Shown here piece by piece: positions 1 through 8,011 of a DNA stretch of 64,000 nucleotides; within the stretch, counting starts at the first letter, position 1; each line of letters starts with the position of its first letter. A program made the translations under genes and the position numbers. This DNA comes from Massilia mucilaginosa. Lineage in GTDB: Bacteria > Pseudomonadota > Gammaproteobacteria > Burkholderiales > Burkholderiaceae_D. The notes beneath the pieces were generated by a model. That model did not search any database, was not told where the DNA came from, and saw only the letters and a list, made by a program, of their open reading frames with translations. The stretch spans positions 1-64,000 of the forward strand of contig NZ_WHJH01000036.1 of the NCBI RefSeq assembly GCF_011682145.1. Reading direction: 5' to 3'.

Positions 1-100
1 ACATTTCTGCGTCATCCGTTCTTGCCTCGATACCCTGCGAAAACAGGGCCACAACATGCTCGCAGTGCTACAGCGCGCATTTGTCGGCGCGCCTATCCCA

Positions 101-472
101 TCAGTTGCATAGCGGCTGAATAGTTACGTTATACCAAGGTCCCAGACGAGCTTCGTAGTACGACACACCGCCGTCCACCGTCTTCAGGCTGAACCCGAAA
201 ACAAGCCCGGTGAAATAGCGCATGCTGCCATCCTTGCGCACCAGCTGGACGCACAGCATCTTTCCCTGCACGCTTTTGAGAGGGATATTCGGTTCGTCCG
301 ACAGCAGCTCGACAATGTAGTCGAATGGCCGGGACAATCCTTCCGATGCCTCGATCGCGTTGACCAGCAACTGCGCCGCCGGTCCGTCGTCGTGCGGAAA
401 CGAGAGCCGCAGCAGGCGGTCGTGCTGGCGATCGCTGATGAGGTCGCGCAGGGTGTTCGGCGCTTCGCTCAT
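101..472 (-). pseudogene. VgrG (type VI secretion spike) N-terminal remnant
   Basis: This 123-residue frame resembles the opening of a VgrG, the tip protein of the type VI secretion spike. Residues 20-110 follow the usual order: a phrase LSRPFDYIVELLSD, a strand around GKMLCVQL, then RYFTGLVFGF and a Y-E-A-R-L-G-P-W stretch. The match ends abruptly at LGPW (about residue 112). Functional VgrGs continue there for 500 or more residues, but here ten unrelated residues and a stop follow. The ATG at 472 heads the conserved part. No other T6SS gene is visible within the window, so I infer a truncated remnant, perhaps the edge of a VgrG/effector island lying to the left. The family call is by recognition only. 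Confidence 0.65.
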
Positions 473-880
473 GCCGGCGTCCTCCCCTGCGTCAGCTCAT
501 GGAGCGGGCTACGACAGGGAGCAATGATGATGGCGGCTGACATGAGTATCCCGAAAATGTGAACGATTGGCGATTGCTGATGTCTGACTTTAGTCTTCGC
601 ATTTCATCGTTCAGATGATCGAGCGCAACGTTTCTATATGGAATTTAAATTGCGCCTGCCGTACTTGCCAGCGGGACTCAAACAGGAGGGGGTTCGTGCG
701 ATAAATACGACAAACAGAAGGCGCGCCAAGCTTGGCGATGACACGCTTGGGGATGAAGTAAAGCGAACAACAGTGAGGAATGGTGAACGGAAAATAGTGC
801 GTGCCAGCGTTGAGTGATGCAAACGGTCTCACAGCACGCACCGGCGCTTGCTGCACCGGCGCGCACTGATGGTCAATGCC
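473..880. other. intergenic gap, no convincing gene
   Basis: About 400 bases between the VgrG remnant and the DUF4142 gene. Short open frames exist on the minus strand (one spans 611-856), but they have no good ribosome site and no recognisable protein. I see no RNA gene. It may be debris of the same decayed region. Confidence 0.4.
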
Positions 881-1621
881 TTAGCGCTTGCCCGCGTTCT
901 GCTCGTTCGCCGCGCCCACCACCGGCGGCTTGACGCCAGCGGCCGGGGCCGGTGTTTTGGCGCCGACCTTGGCTGCGCCATGCCCCGCGCCGTGGGCTGC
1001 ACCGGCTGGCGACGTGTGATCATTCGCTTCGCCCGTCACCAGGGCTTTGCTGCCTTTGGCGCCGCCCTTGGCGCCGGCGAGGTCGCTGGCGCTGTGCAGG
1101 TGCTGTTCGACCGTGGGCAGCATTTTGGCGGCCAGGGCTTTGACATCCGGATCCTTGGCCTGGGCTTCGAATTTTTTCAGCGCCGCATGTACGGCCTTGT
1201 GGTCGCCCACGCCGGCCTGGGCCATGTAGGCCTTGTCGAAGGCATCGCCCTTCAGCTTGGCCAGCTTGGCCGCCATCGCCTTGTGCTTGCTGTCGAGTTC
1301 GGTTGGGAGCGTGACGCCTTTGGTTTGCGCCAGTTGCGTCACATCGTTCAGCGCCTTGGTGTGGTCGTCAATCATTTGCTGGCCGAAGCTGATCACTTGC
1401 GCATTCTGGCTGTTGGACAGCGCCAGCTTGCCTGCTTCGATTTCAGCCATGTTGGCACGTGCCATGTCGGCCACGATTTTCTGGTCCGCCTTGTTCAGCG
1501 CGCTCGCTGCGGGGGTGTTCATGGTCGCCGCACCCGTCTGGGCGTAGCTGCTTACCGGCATGGCGAACGCGGTGGCAACGGCGGCGCCCAGTACACATTT
1601 GATCAACGTCGTTTTCAGCAT
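881..1621 (-). CDS. exported DUF4142 protein
   Basis: The product is 246 residues with a clear signal peptide (MLKTTLIK, a hydrophobic core, cleavage near SSYAQ). Residues 45-190 are Ala/Lys-rich helices typical of DUF4142, a ferritin-like four-helix family found in periplasmic proteins of proteobacteria. Its function is unknown, although some members are linked to stress survival. The last 50 residues are a low-complexity tail rich in Ala, Gly, Pro and His. The start at 1621 is chosen over upstream in-frame codons because GAGGAG lies directly before it and the signal peptide begins there. It is transcribed alone. Confidence 0.85.
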   Translation of the reverse strand: MLKTTLIKCVLGAAVATAFAMPVSSYAQTGAATMNTPAASALNKADQKIVADMARANMAEIEAGKLALSNSQNAQVISFGQQMIDDHTKALNDVTQLAQTKGVTLPTELDSKHKAMAAKLAKLKGDAFDKAYMAQAGVGDHKAVHAALKKFEAQAKDPDVKALAAKMLPTVEQHLHSASDLAGAKGGAKGSKALVTGEANDHTSPAGAAHGAGHGAAKVGAKTPAPAAGVKPPVVGAANEQNAGKR

Positions 1622-1874
1622 GGGATCTCCTCGAATAGATATAGTGTCATTGAAACAATAACGCTGTGAAGCCAGTCTAGCCGTGTAGGCGTTTTCCGAG
1701 CGCTCGGTAGCCAACACGCAAGCTTACTTTCTGGCTGGCGATGAATCGCAGCGAGCGCTATGTTCGCAAGGGGACAAACGCAGAGACGACGAAGAGATGA
1801 ACAGCGAGAATGGGATGAGAGACGGTGCGCGCTGGCGGTGATGAAAGGTCTGCGCTGCCGCGCGCGGGTGACAA

Positions 1875-1913
1875 GCCGGCCGGCCCGCCGTGGCGGCAAG
1901 CCGGCCGTTTTTT
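1875..1913. terminator. GC-rich hairpin near the end of the receiver gene
   Basis: GCCGGC at 1875-1880 pairs with GCCGGC at 1900-1905, with additional CCGCC/GGCGG pairing inside. A run of six T follows on the plus strand. On the minus strand, where the receiver gene ends at 1921, the hairpin is preceded by six A rather than followed by T. It could act as a weak or reverse-facing terminator. Confidence 0.35.
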
Positions 1914-1920
1914 GGCAGCC

Positions 1921-2725
1921 TCAGATCCCGACCACGCTCTGGATGCAGGAATACAGCGTTTCCCATTTGAAGGGTTTGAAAATGTAGGCATCGGCACCGG
2001 CCTTTAAGCCTTTCATGACCTGGTCGTCGGAGACTTCCGAGGTCACCATCACCACCGGCGCCTTGGCCCAGCCCTCGTTGCGGCGGATCGCGGCCAGCAG
2101 GTCGAAGCCATCCTTGCCCGGAAGACCGGGCAAGACGATGTCGAGCAGCACCAGATCGGGCGCCATCGCGGTTTGCACCACCGCCAGCGCATCGTTCATG
2201 TTGCCGGCCGCGTGCACGGTAAAGCCCTTCTCGCTCAGCAGCACCACCAGCAGTTCCGCCAGTTCCTCATCGTCTTCGACCACCAGGGCGGTCAGCGCAT
2301 GTTTGCTTTCGCCTAATTGCGCCTTGTTCCCGTACGAATAGAAGCCGGTATTTTTCAACTCGGCCGCGCCGCGCCTGGGCCCAGTCTTCCACGCTTTCTT
2401 GCGGGCTCAGCTCGGTCACTTCGAGGGTCGGCAGGGTTTCCGAAAAGTCGAACCCGTCATCGTGCAAGGCCACCTGCTGCCGGGCCGCGGGCAGGGTTTG
2501 CTGAGAGCCGCCGAACACGCGCACCAGGCACTGCCTGGTGCGCGCGTCGAGTTCGCTGACGAGCTTGTCGAGCGGCATCCCGCCGAGCGCGAGAAAATCG
2601 CGCACGCTCGAGCGTCCGTTAATCATCGATAGCACGCGGGCCGGATCGCGGGACAGATTCTTGCACCCGTTTTTCAGCTCCGTCATGCCTTTGGAAGTCT
2701 TGCTGTAAATCGTCGATGTATCCAT
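1921..2725 (-). pseudogene. response regulator, frameshifted (N-terminal region plus receiver domain)
   Basis: Two overlapping frames make up one broken gene. The upstream frame (start 2725) gives about 120 residues of an N-terminal region opening MDTSTIYSKTSKGM and ending VEDWAQAR. The downstream frame (to 1921) gives AELKNTGFYSYGNK and then a full receiver domain, with VVEDD as the acidic pocket, LLDIVLPG as the phosphoacceptor strand and FKPF near the end. Removing one G from the GC-rich stretch at about 2362-2376 joins them as WAQARAAELKNTG, so I infer a single-base insertion. A TTG within the second frame could in principle restart translation of a receiver-only protein of 145 residues. 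It is the last gene of a kinase-receiver-Hpt-receiver group. Confidence 0.75.
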
Positions 2726-2764
2726 GATGTCCCGGTCCTGGTCCTGTTACCGCCTGATCTGTCT

Positions 2765-3106
2765 TTACGATGCCGGCGCAGGCGGCGTCATTTGCACAAG
2801 GGCTGCCAGAGCGGCGCCGATGTCATTCAGATTTTCAATGCTGCAATCGTTTTGGGCAAGCACCGTTTTGATTTTTTCTTCGATGCGGCGCGCCGCCAGA
2901 CCCATGTGGGGCGCGCCGAAGGTGCCGGCCGCGCCGCCCAGCGAGTGTAACAAGCGGTACAGTTCCTGCCAGTGCGCGCTGTCGGTCGCATCGTTCCGGC
3001 ATAGCGCATAGGCGGCATGCATCTGCTCGAAACGGGCCGGCAGGCGCGTGCGGAATCCCTGCGCCAGCAAGGCCAGCTTCGCTTGCAGGTCGCCTGGCGT
3101 GCTCAT
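2765..3106 (-). CDS. Hpt (histidine phosphotransfer) domain protein
   Basis: A 113-residue protein, the size of a single Hpt module, which relays phosphate between a kinase and a receiver. The phosphorylatable histidine lies in YRLLHSLGGAAGTFGA, the Hpt signature, with Gly where many members have Lys. Flanking helices (LLAQGFRTRLPARFEQMHAAY and RRIEEKIKTVL) fit the four-helix bundle. The ATG at 3106 overlaps the stop of the upstream receiver gene by four bases, implying translational coupling. It is the only gene of the four-gene phosphorelay with an undisturbed frame, so it has probably lost its partners. Confidence 0.8.
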   Translation of the reverse strand: MSTPGDLQAKLALLAQGFRTRLPARFEQMHAAYALCRNDATDSAHWQELYRLLHSLGGAAGTFGAPHMGLAARRIEEKIKTVLAQNDCSIENLNDIGAALAALVQMTPPAPAS

Positions 3107-3489
3107 GCCATGGCCTCGTCCCACAATGCGCGCACCTGCACCGGCAACTGCATCGGATCGAACGGCTTGGCGATCACGCCGATGGCGCCCAGCGAGCGGT
3201 AATGCGCCACTTCGCTGGCCTACACCTTGGCGGTCATGAAAATCACCGGGGTGGTGCCGGTATTGGGCAGCTTGCGCAATTCGGCCAGGGTCGTCGGGCC
3301 ATCCATCCCCGGCATCATGACGTCGAGCAGGAGCAGGTCCGGCTTGCATTCGGCGGCCGCCAGCAGCGCTTCGCGCCCGGAGCCGCAGGTGCGCAAGGTG
3401 AAGCCGCCGACCATTTCGAGCGCCATCCGTGCCACGGTCTGGATATCGGCATCGTCTTCGACGTACAGGACAAGGGAGAGGTCGGTCAT
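3103..3489 (-). pseudogene. single-domain response regulator interrupted by an in-frame TAG
   Basis: The reading frame encodes a typical 128-residue stand-alone receiver: LYVEDDADIQ (acidic pocket), LLLLDVMMPGMDG (phosphoacceptor Asp), FMTAK (conserved Thr and Lys) and VIAKPFDPMQL (final Lys-Pro-Phe). A TAG codon at 3220-3222 falls directly after FMTAKV. The rest (ASEVAHYRSLGAIGV onwards) continues in the same frame to a TGA that overlaps the Hpt start. A single C-to-T change from CAG (Gln) explains the stop. The truncated product would lack the last helix and strand and should not fold. The start at 3489 overlaps the kinase stop by four bases. Confidence 0.85.
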
Positions 3490-5416
3490 GAAAGGGGCGT
3501 CCTGGAAGAAGGCGCTGATGGCGCCGGCGCCGCGAGCGGCAGTTCAAAGAAAAATTCGGTGCGCACGCCGCATTCGCTGACGAAACCGATGGGCCCGCGG
3601 TGCCGTTCGATGATCGCCTTCGAGATATTCAGACCGAGGCCGGTGCCGCCTTTCGGGCGGCTGTCCGAGCCATCGGCCTGGGCGAATTTCTGGAAAATGC
3701 GGTCGCGGAACTCAAGCGGAATACCCGGGCCATGATCGGTGACCGACAGGCGCGCATGGCCCGGCAGGCGCAGCAAGCGCACCCCGACCACGCCGCCGGC
3801 CGGCGCGAATTTGGCGGCATTCGAGAGCAGGTTGACGATCACCTGGATCAGCCGGTCGGAATCGGCGGCGATCATCAATTCGCCGTTTTCCGAGCGCAAA
3901 TCGAAACTGACGCGGAAGGGCGAGGCAAAGGCGTGGGTGGCGGCGATGGCTTGCTCGACCAGCGGCAGCAAGGGTTGCAGCACCGGCTCGAAACGCATGT
4001 TCCCGGATTCGATTTTCTCGACATCGAGAATGTCGTTAATCAGGCGCACCAGGCGGTCGCAATTCTTGCTGGCGATATCGAGCAGCACCTTGGCGCGCAC
4101 CGGGATCTCGCCGGCCGCGCCGCCCGCCAGCAGTCCGAGCGAGCCTTTGATGGAGGTCATCGGGGTTCTCAGTTCATGCGAGACGGTGGAAATGAATTCA
4201 TTTTTCATGCTTTCCATTTTCTTGCGTTCGCTGATGTCCTGCGCAATGCCGACGAAGCCGGACAGCGCATGTTCGTCATCCCAGACGGCGGAAATCGACA
4301 GCAGCACCGGCAGGCGGCTGCCATCCTTGCGGATATACGTCCATTCCGCTTCATCGGGAATGCGCTCGCGCGCCTTGGCAATGAACATCTCGGGGCCGGG
4401 GCGGATCGGGCGCCCCAGTTCGAGGGAGAGCGCATGCACGCGCGCTTCCAGTTCGGCCGGGTCGTGCAGCACCAGCAGCGAGGCCTGGGTGCGCATCTCG
4501 GCTTCGGAATAGCCGAGCATGCGCTGGGCGCCGTCGTTGAACATGATGACCTGGCCATGCGCATTGACGTAAATGATGGCGTAGTTATTGCTGTTCAAGA
4601 TCGCCTGCTGCAGGCTGAGCGTTTCCGCCAGGCGCCGGTTCAGGCGTTTCATTTCATCGGCATTGCGGCGGCGCGGTAATGGCGCGCGATCAGCATGCTC
4701 AATGGCTTGCCGATAATCTGGTGCGGCCGGTAAGCGAACAGGCGCTGCGCCTCGGGATTGAAGGTTTCGACCAGGCCGTGATCGTCGATGGTGATGATGG
4801 CGTCGCCCGCGTTTTCCACGATGGCCTGCAGGCGCGCTTCCTTTTCGCGGCTGATCCGGGTGGCCTGCGTGATGGTGTAGACATTCAGTTCGAGTTCGGC
4901 CCATTGCGCCAGGTCGCACAGGGTGGCCAGATCGTCGTCGGAAAAGCTGCGCGGCACGCGGTCGATCAGGCACAGGGTGCCGACCAGCGCGCCGGTATCG
5001 GCGCGCAGGGGAATGCCGGCATAAAAGCGGATATGCGGCGCACCGAGCACCAGCGGATTGTCGGCAAAGCGCGGGTCGGCGGCCGCGTCGGGAATAATGA
5101 AGGGAAATTCGCACAGGATCGCGTGGCCGCAGAACGAGATATTGCGCGGCGTTTGCGGCGCATCGAGACCGATCCGAGATTTGAACCACTGGCGCTCGCT
5201 GTCGACCAGGGTGACCAGGGCGATCGGGCAGTCGAATGCGCGCTGCGCGGTGCGCGTGATGCGGTCGAAGCGCTCCTCGGGGAGCGCATCGAGGATATTC
5301 AGGCCGCACAGCGCAGCCATGCGCGCGCTTTCATCGGCGCGGACTGGGGCATCAAGCAAGATAATGGTTTCCAGGTATGGCGCCGGCCCCCGGACAATCC
5401 AGCCAAGGGCGTTCAA
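3486..5416 (-). pseudogene. GAF-PAS-PAS hybrid sensor histidine kinase, frameshifted
   Basis: The first frame (about 4649-5416) carries a GAF domain (from ADESARMAAL to LCLIDRVPRSF) and a PAS domain (AIVENAGDAIITIDDHGLVE). The second frame continues with another PAS (AIIYVNAHGQVIMFN), a PAC segment ending IAQDISERKK, the H-box (FISTVSHELRTPMTSIKGSL), the N-box (LIQVIVNLLSNAAKF), DHGPGIP and GGTGLGLNISK. The frames meet near 4662-4676: one stops after RHYRAAAMPMK, while the other reads NADEMKRLNRRL. A one-base loss in the GCC/GCG run joins them. No transmembrane segment is seen, so this was a cytoplasmic sensor. The start is uncertain; TTG at 5416 is the first candidate. As read, no functional kinase can be made. 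Confidence 0.82.
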
Positions 5417-5673
5417 TACACGTCTGGCGCAGTCCCGCCGCTATCTTCCGCTTACGATTCCGATAGCTATCGGTAACAATGAAATATACCTGATTCTCTT
5501 GGTCCATGGTGTCGCTTACACCCGCCCGTACCGGCACCCGCCCGCCTTGCCCGGACCCTGTGTTGTGTTTCCGTCAGGAAGTTATATATTAGGGAATGCT
5601 GATGGGTTTACTATATTATCGCCACTGACCGCACCTGCCGGCCCTGACAAAAACGACGACTCGAAGGAATCAC

Positions 5674-6261
5674 ATGAACATCACCTCCAAAGCATTGCTG
5701 TTGGCTTCATGCCTGTTTGGTGCGGCATTGCTGCAAGGCTGCGGCGGCACCAGGATCAAGGCGTCTTCGACCAGTAATCCGCCGCCATCCGAAGCGTTTT
5801 CGGCATTCGCCCGGATCGAGGTGCGGCCGGTGCTGTTCGGACCCGATGTCAAGCCCGATCCGGATGGCCTGCACAAGATCGAAGCGAATATTCAAAAGGA
5901 CTTGTCGGCGTCGCTGCTGGAGTGGAACGCGCGCAAGGCCAACGGCCGCACCCTGGTGATCCAGCCGGTCATCGAGCAGATGAGCTTCAAGCGCGGCGCC
6001 AAGCGCTTTTTCCTGGGGCCGCTGGCGGGCAGTTCCGGCGTGCTGCTGCGCCTGAACATTACCGACAACAAGGGCCGCACGGTCGCCAATCCCGAATTCT
6101 TCCAGCGCGCCAGCGCCATGGCGGCCGGCTTTGCCTTGGGCGTGCACGACAACCTGATGCTGACCCGCGTGGCCAACCTCGCCAGCGGCTATGTGATCAA
6201 CAATTACAGCCGTGCCGAAGGCGGCGCCACCGGCGCCGACGACAAGGCCGTCGCGCAGTAG
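5674..6261 (+). CDS. outer-membrane-type lipoprotein, DUF4410-like
   Basis: A 195-residue protein with a lipoprotein signal peptide (MNITSKALLLASCLFGAALLQGC; lipobox LLQGC). The mature part has LVIQPVIEQMSFKRGAKRFF, a Gly-rich FLGPLAGSSGVLLRL strand, and LMLTRVANLASGYVINNY near the end. This order resembles DUF4410, a family of small lipoproteins of unknown function. GAAGGA lies eight bases before the ATG. It stands alone and is followed by a clear terminator. The family assignment is tentative; lipoprotein status is firm. Confidence 0.7.
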   Translation: MNITSKALLLASCLFGAALLQGCGGTRIKASSTSNPPPSEAFSAFARIEVRPVLFGPDVKPDPDGLHKIEANIQKDLSASLLEWNARKANGRTLVIQPVIEQMSFKRGAKRFFLGPLAGSSGVLLRLNITDNKGRTVANPEFFQRASAMAAGFALGVHDNLMLTRVANLASGYVINNYSRAEGGATGADDKAVAQ

Positions 6262-6284
6262 GCGGCAGCTTGTCAAGCCGGCAC

Positions 6285-6314
6285 AAGCGGCCCCGCGAGG
6301 GCCGCTTTTCTTTG
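6285..6314 (+). terminator. rho-independent terminator after the lipoprotein gene
   Basis: AAGCGGCCC pairs with GGGCCGCTT around a CGCGA loop and is followed by TTCTTT. It lies 24 bases past the stop codon and separates the lipoprotein transcript from the tRNA. Confidence 0.8.
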
Positions 6315-6385
6315 GCTGCAGGACAAACAGTTTGTTTGATCCAGTCGGCACAGCGGGGAACGGCGCGGGTGGACACTAGCTTCAT

Positions 6386-6459
6386 GGCGGAGTAGCAAAA
6401 TGGCAATGCACCAGTCTGCAACGCTGGGGAAGCCGGTTCGATTCCGGCATCCGCCTCCA
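6386..6459 (+). tRNA. tRNA-Cys (GCA)
   Basis: The 74 bases fold as a cloverleaf. The anticodon stem CCAGT/GCTGG encloses the loop CTGCAAC with anticodon GCA. The T-arm is GCCGG-TTCGATT-CCGGC, the variable loop is four bases, and CCA is encoded at the 3' end. Acceptor pairs 1-72 to 6-67 are good, but G7 faces A66, a mismatch. The short variable loop and A-rich D-loop match bacterial tRNA-Cys. It stands alone and may be a cotranscript leader of the next gene, 36 bases downstream. Confidence 0.9.
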
Positions 6460-6494
6460 CCTTCCAGCACGATCCGGCGAAAAGGACTTTGTTG

Positions 6495-7643
6495 ATGAAC
6501 CGATCCAGGCCCCCCCACCCACTTCTGCCGGCCGCGCTGCTTGCCGGCCTGGCCCTGCCGCTGGCCGCGTCCGCCGCCCCGGCCGCGGCGCCCGTCCCCA
6601 CCAGTTACAACTACTACGTCGCGAGCAACGGCTCCGATGCCAATCCCGGCACCGCGGCCCAGCCTTTCGAAACCATCGTGCGCGCCTCCAGGGTGGCCCT
6701 GCCCGGCACCACCGTGCACGTGGCGCCGGGCCTGTACTCGGGCGGCTTTCGCACCACCATGAGCGGCAGCGCGGGACGGCGCATTGCGTACGTCTCCACC
6801 GTTCGCGGCGGCGCCCGCCTGGTGCCGCCGCGCGGTTCGCTGACCAAGATGGCGTGGGAAAACCGCGGCAACTTCGTCGACATCGTCGGCTTCCAGATCG
6901 ACGGACGCAACGCCCACGGCGGCGTGCGCTGGACCTACGGCATCTACAGCGCCGGTTCGGACTCGCAGATCCGCAACAACCACGTGCACCATGTCGGCCA
7001 GGACGTGCCCTGCACCAGCGCCGGCGCCGCCGGGATCAGCGTCGACAGCTACTACAAGGGCCACCTGGGCACGGTCAGCGGCAACCTGGTGCACGATATC
7101 GGCCCCACCGACTGCCGTTTTGTGCAGGGCATCAACATGAGCACCACCGGCAGCGTCACCAACAATGTGCTGTACGCCATCGGCGGCGCGGCCATCCAGA
7201 TGTGGCACGACGCCACCAGCGTCGTCGTCAGCCACAACACCATCGCGCGCTCGATGACCGGGATCCTGGTCGGCGGCGGCGACCCCTACTACATCAAGGG
7301 GCCGAACGATTTCACCAACGTCCACAACAACATTGTCTACGACAACAAATACGGCATTTCGGAACAGGGATCGACCGGCCCCAACAACAGCTACCGCAAC
7401 AACCTGGTGTATCTGAACGCCGCCGCCGACTGGCAGTTGAACAATGGCCTCAAGCATCTCGGCACGGTGGCGCAAGCGCCCCAGTTCATGCGCTACGGCA
7501 AAGGTGGACTGCCCGACTTCCGCCTGCGCGCCGGCTCGCCCGGGGTCGGCCACGGCACCAGCGAACATGCGGCCGCGGCCGACATCGCCGGCAAGCCGCG
7601 CGCCAGGAACGGCGCTATCGATATCGGGGCTTTCCAACGCTAG
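6495..7643 (+). CDS. secreted right-handed parallel beta-helix protein
   Basis: A 382-residue protein with a Sec signal peptide (cleavage near ASAAPA). The mature start YYVASNGSDANPGTAAQPFE is the DUF1565-like opening shared by secreted beta-helix polysaccharide lyases and related proteins. From about residue 140, repeated N-rich rungs follow (IRNNHVHHVG, VSGNLVHDIG, VTNNVLYAIG, VSHNTIARS, VHNNIVYDN, YRNNLVYLN), as in a right-handed beta-helix. The C-terminus ends with RNGAIDIGAFQR, common in this group. Substrate is unknown; a cell-wall or algal polysaccharide is plausible given the neighbouring amylase. ATG at 6495 is preferred to two TTG codons just before it because AAAGGA lies upstream. 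Confidence 0.85.
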   Translation: MNRSRPPHPLLPAALLAGLALPLAASAAPAAAPVPTSYNYYVASNGSDANPGTAAQPFETIVRASRVALPGTTVHVAPGLYSGGFRTTMSGSAGRRIAYVSTVRGGARLVPPRGSLTKMAWENRGNFVDIVGFQIDGRNAHGGVRWTYGIYSAGSDSQIRNNHVHHVGQDVPCTSAGAAGISVDSYYKGHLGTVSGNLVHDIGPTDCRFVQGINMSTTGSVTNNVLYAIGGAAIQMWHDATSVVVSHNTIARSMTGILVGGGDPYYIKGPNDFTNVHNNIVYDNKYGISEQGSTGPNNSYRNNLVYLNAAADWQLNNGLKHLGTVAQAPQFMRYGKGGLPDFRLRAGSPGVGHGTSEHAAAADIAGKPRARNGAIDIGAFQR

Positions 7644-7677
7644 CGAGCGCGCCACAAATCCATGTACGGCGTGGCGC

Positions 7678-7707
7678 AAGCCGGGGATGAGTCCCCGGCT
7701 TTTTTGT
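7678..7707 (+). terminator. rho-independent terminator after the beta-helix gene
   Basis: AAGCCGGGGA and TCCCCGGCTT form a ten-pair stem with a TGAG loop, followed by TTTTTG and further T. A strong, canonical terminator. Confidence 0.92.
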
Positions 7708-7727
7708 TTTTGAAAGTGATGTGCTGA

Positions 7728-7742
7728 TGTAGATTTGCTACA
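7728..7742. promoter_or_regulatory. palindrome TGTAG-N5-CTACA, upstream copy
   Basis: A perfect 5-bp inverted repeat with a five-base spacer (TGTAGATTTGCTACA). A longer version of the same motif occurs 94 bp downstream, centre to centre. The two lie upstream of the amylase gene and look like operator sites for a dimeric regulator. Confidence 0.5.
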
Positions 7743-7820
7743 CAAAATCACGAATTCATTCAAAAACCGCCGTGAATCGCCAAGCAAATGAAACATCTCA
7801 TCGATTGCAGTTTACCTTCA

Positions 7821-7837
7821 ATGTAGTTGTGCTACAT
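7821..7837. promoter_or_regulatory. palindrome ATGTAG-N5-CTACAT, downstream copy
   Basis: A perfect 6-bp inverted repeat with a five-base spacer, sharing the core and the spacing of the copy at 7728-7742. It lies 175 bases before the amylase ATG, in an AT-rich stretch suited to a promoter. Proposed role: amylase operator. The regulator is not in the window. Confidence 0.5.
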
Positions 7838-8011
7838 TTTCAATTGAGAGATCAAGCGGGCAAAGCCCGCCGCCTGCTGACGGCGCCCACCCGGCGCCGC
7901 ATCGCCGTCCTCGTTTCAAACGGCCGTATCCCATGCAAGGAGACAGATGGGTACGCATACCGTCGCTGTAGCTGTTGTGCATTCCACGACCAAAAACCAT
8001 AAGGAAGCAAC

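Noticed and set aside
1-100. Possible start of a minus-strand gene at 15 (ATG ACG CAG AAA TGT)
   Set aside because: Only five codons fall in the window, so nothing can be said about it.
611-856. Small open frame of 81 codons on the minus strand
   Set aside because: No ribosome site, no recognised motif, and overlapping alternatives in other frames.
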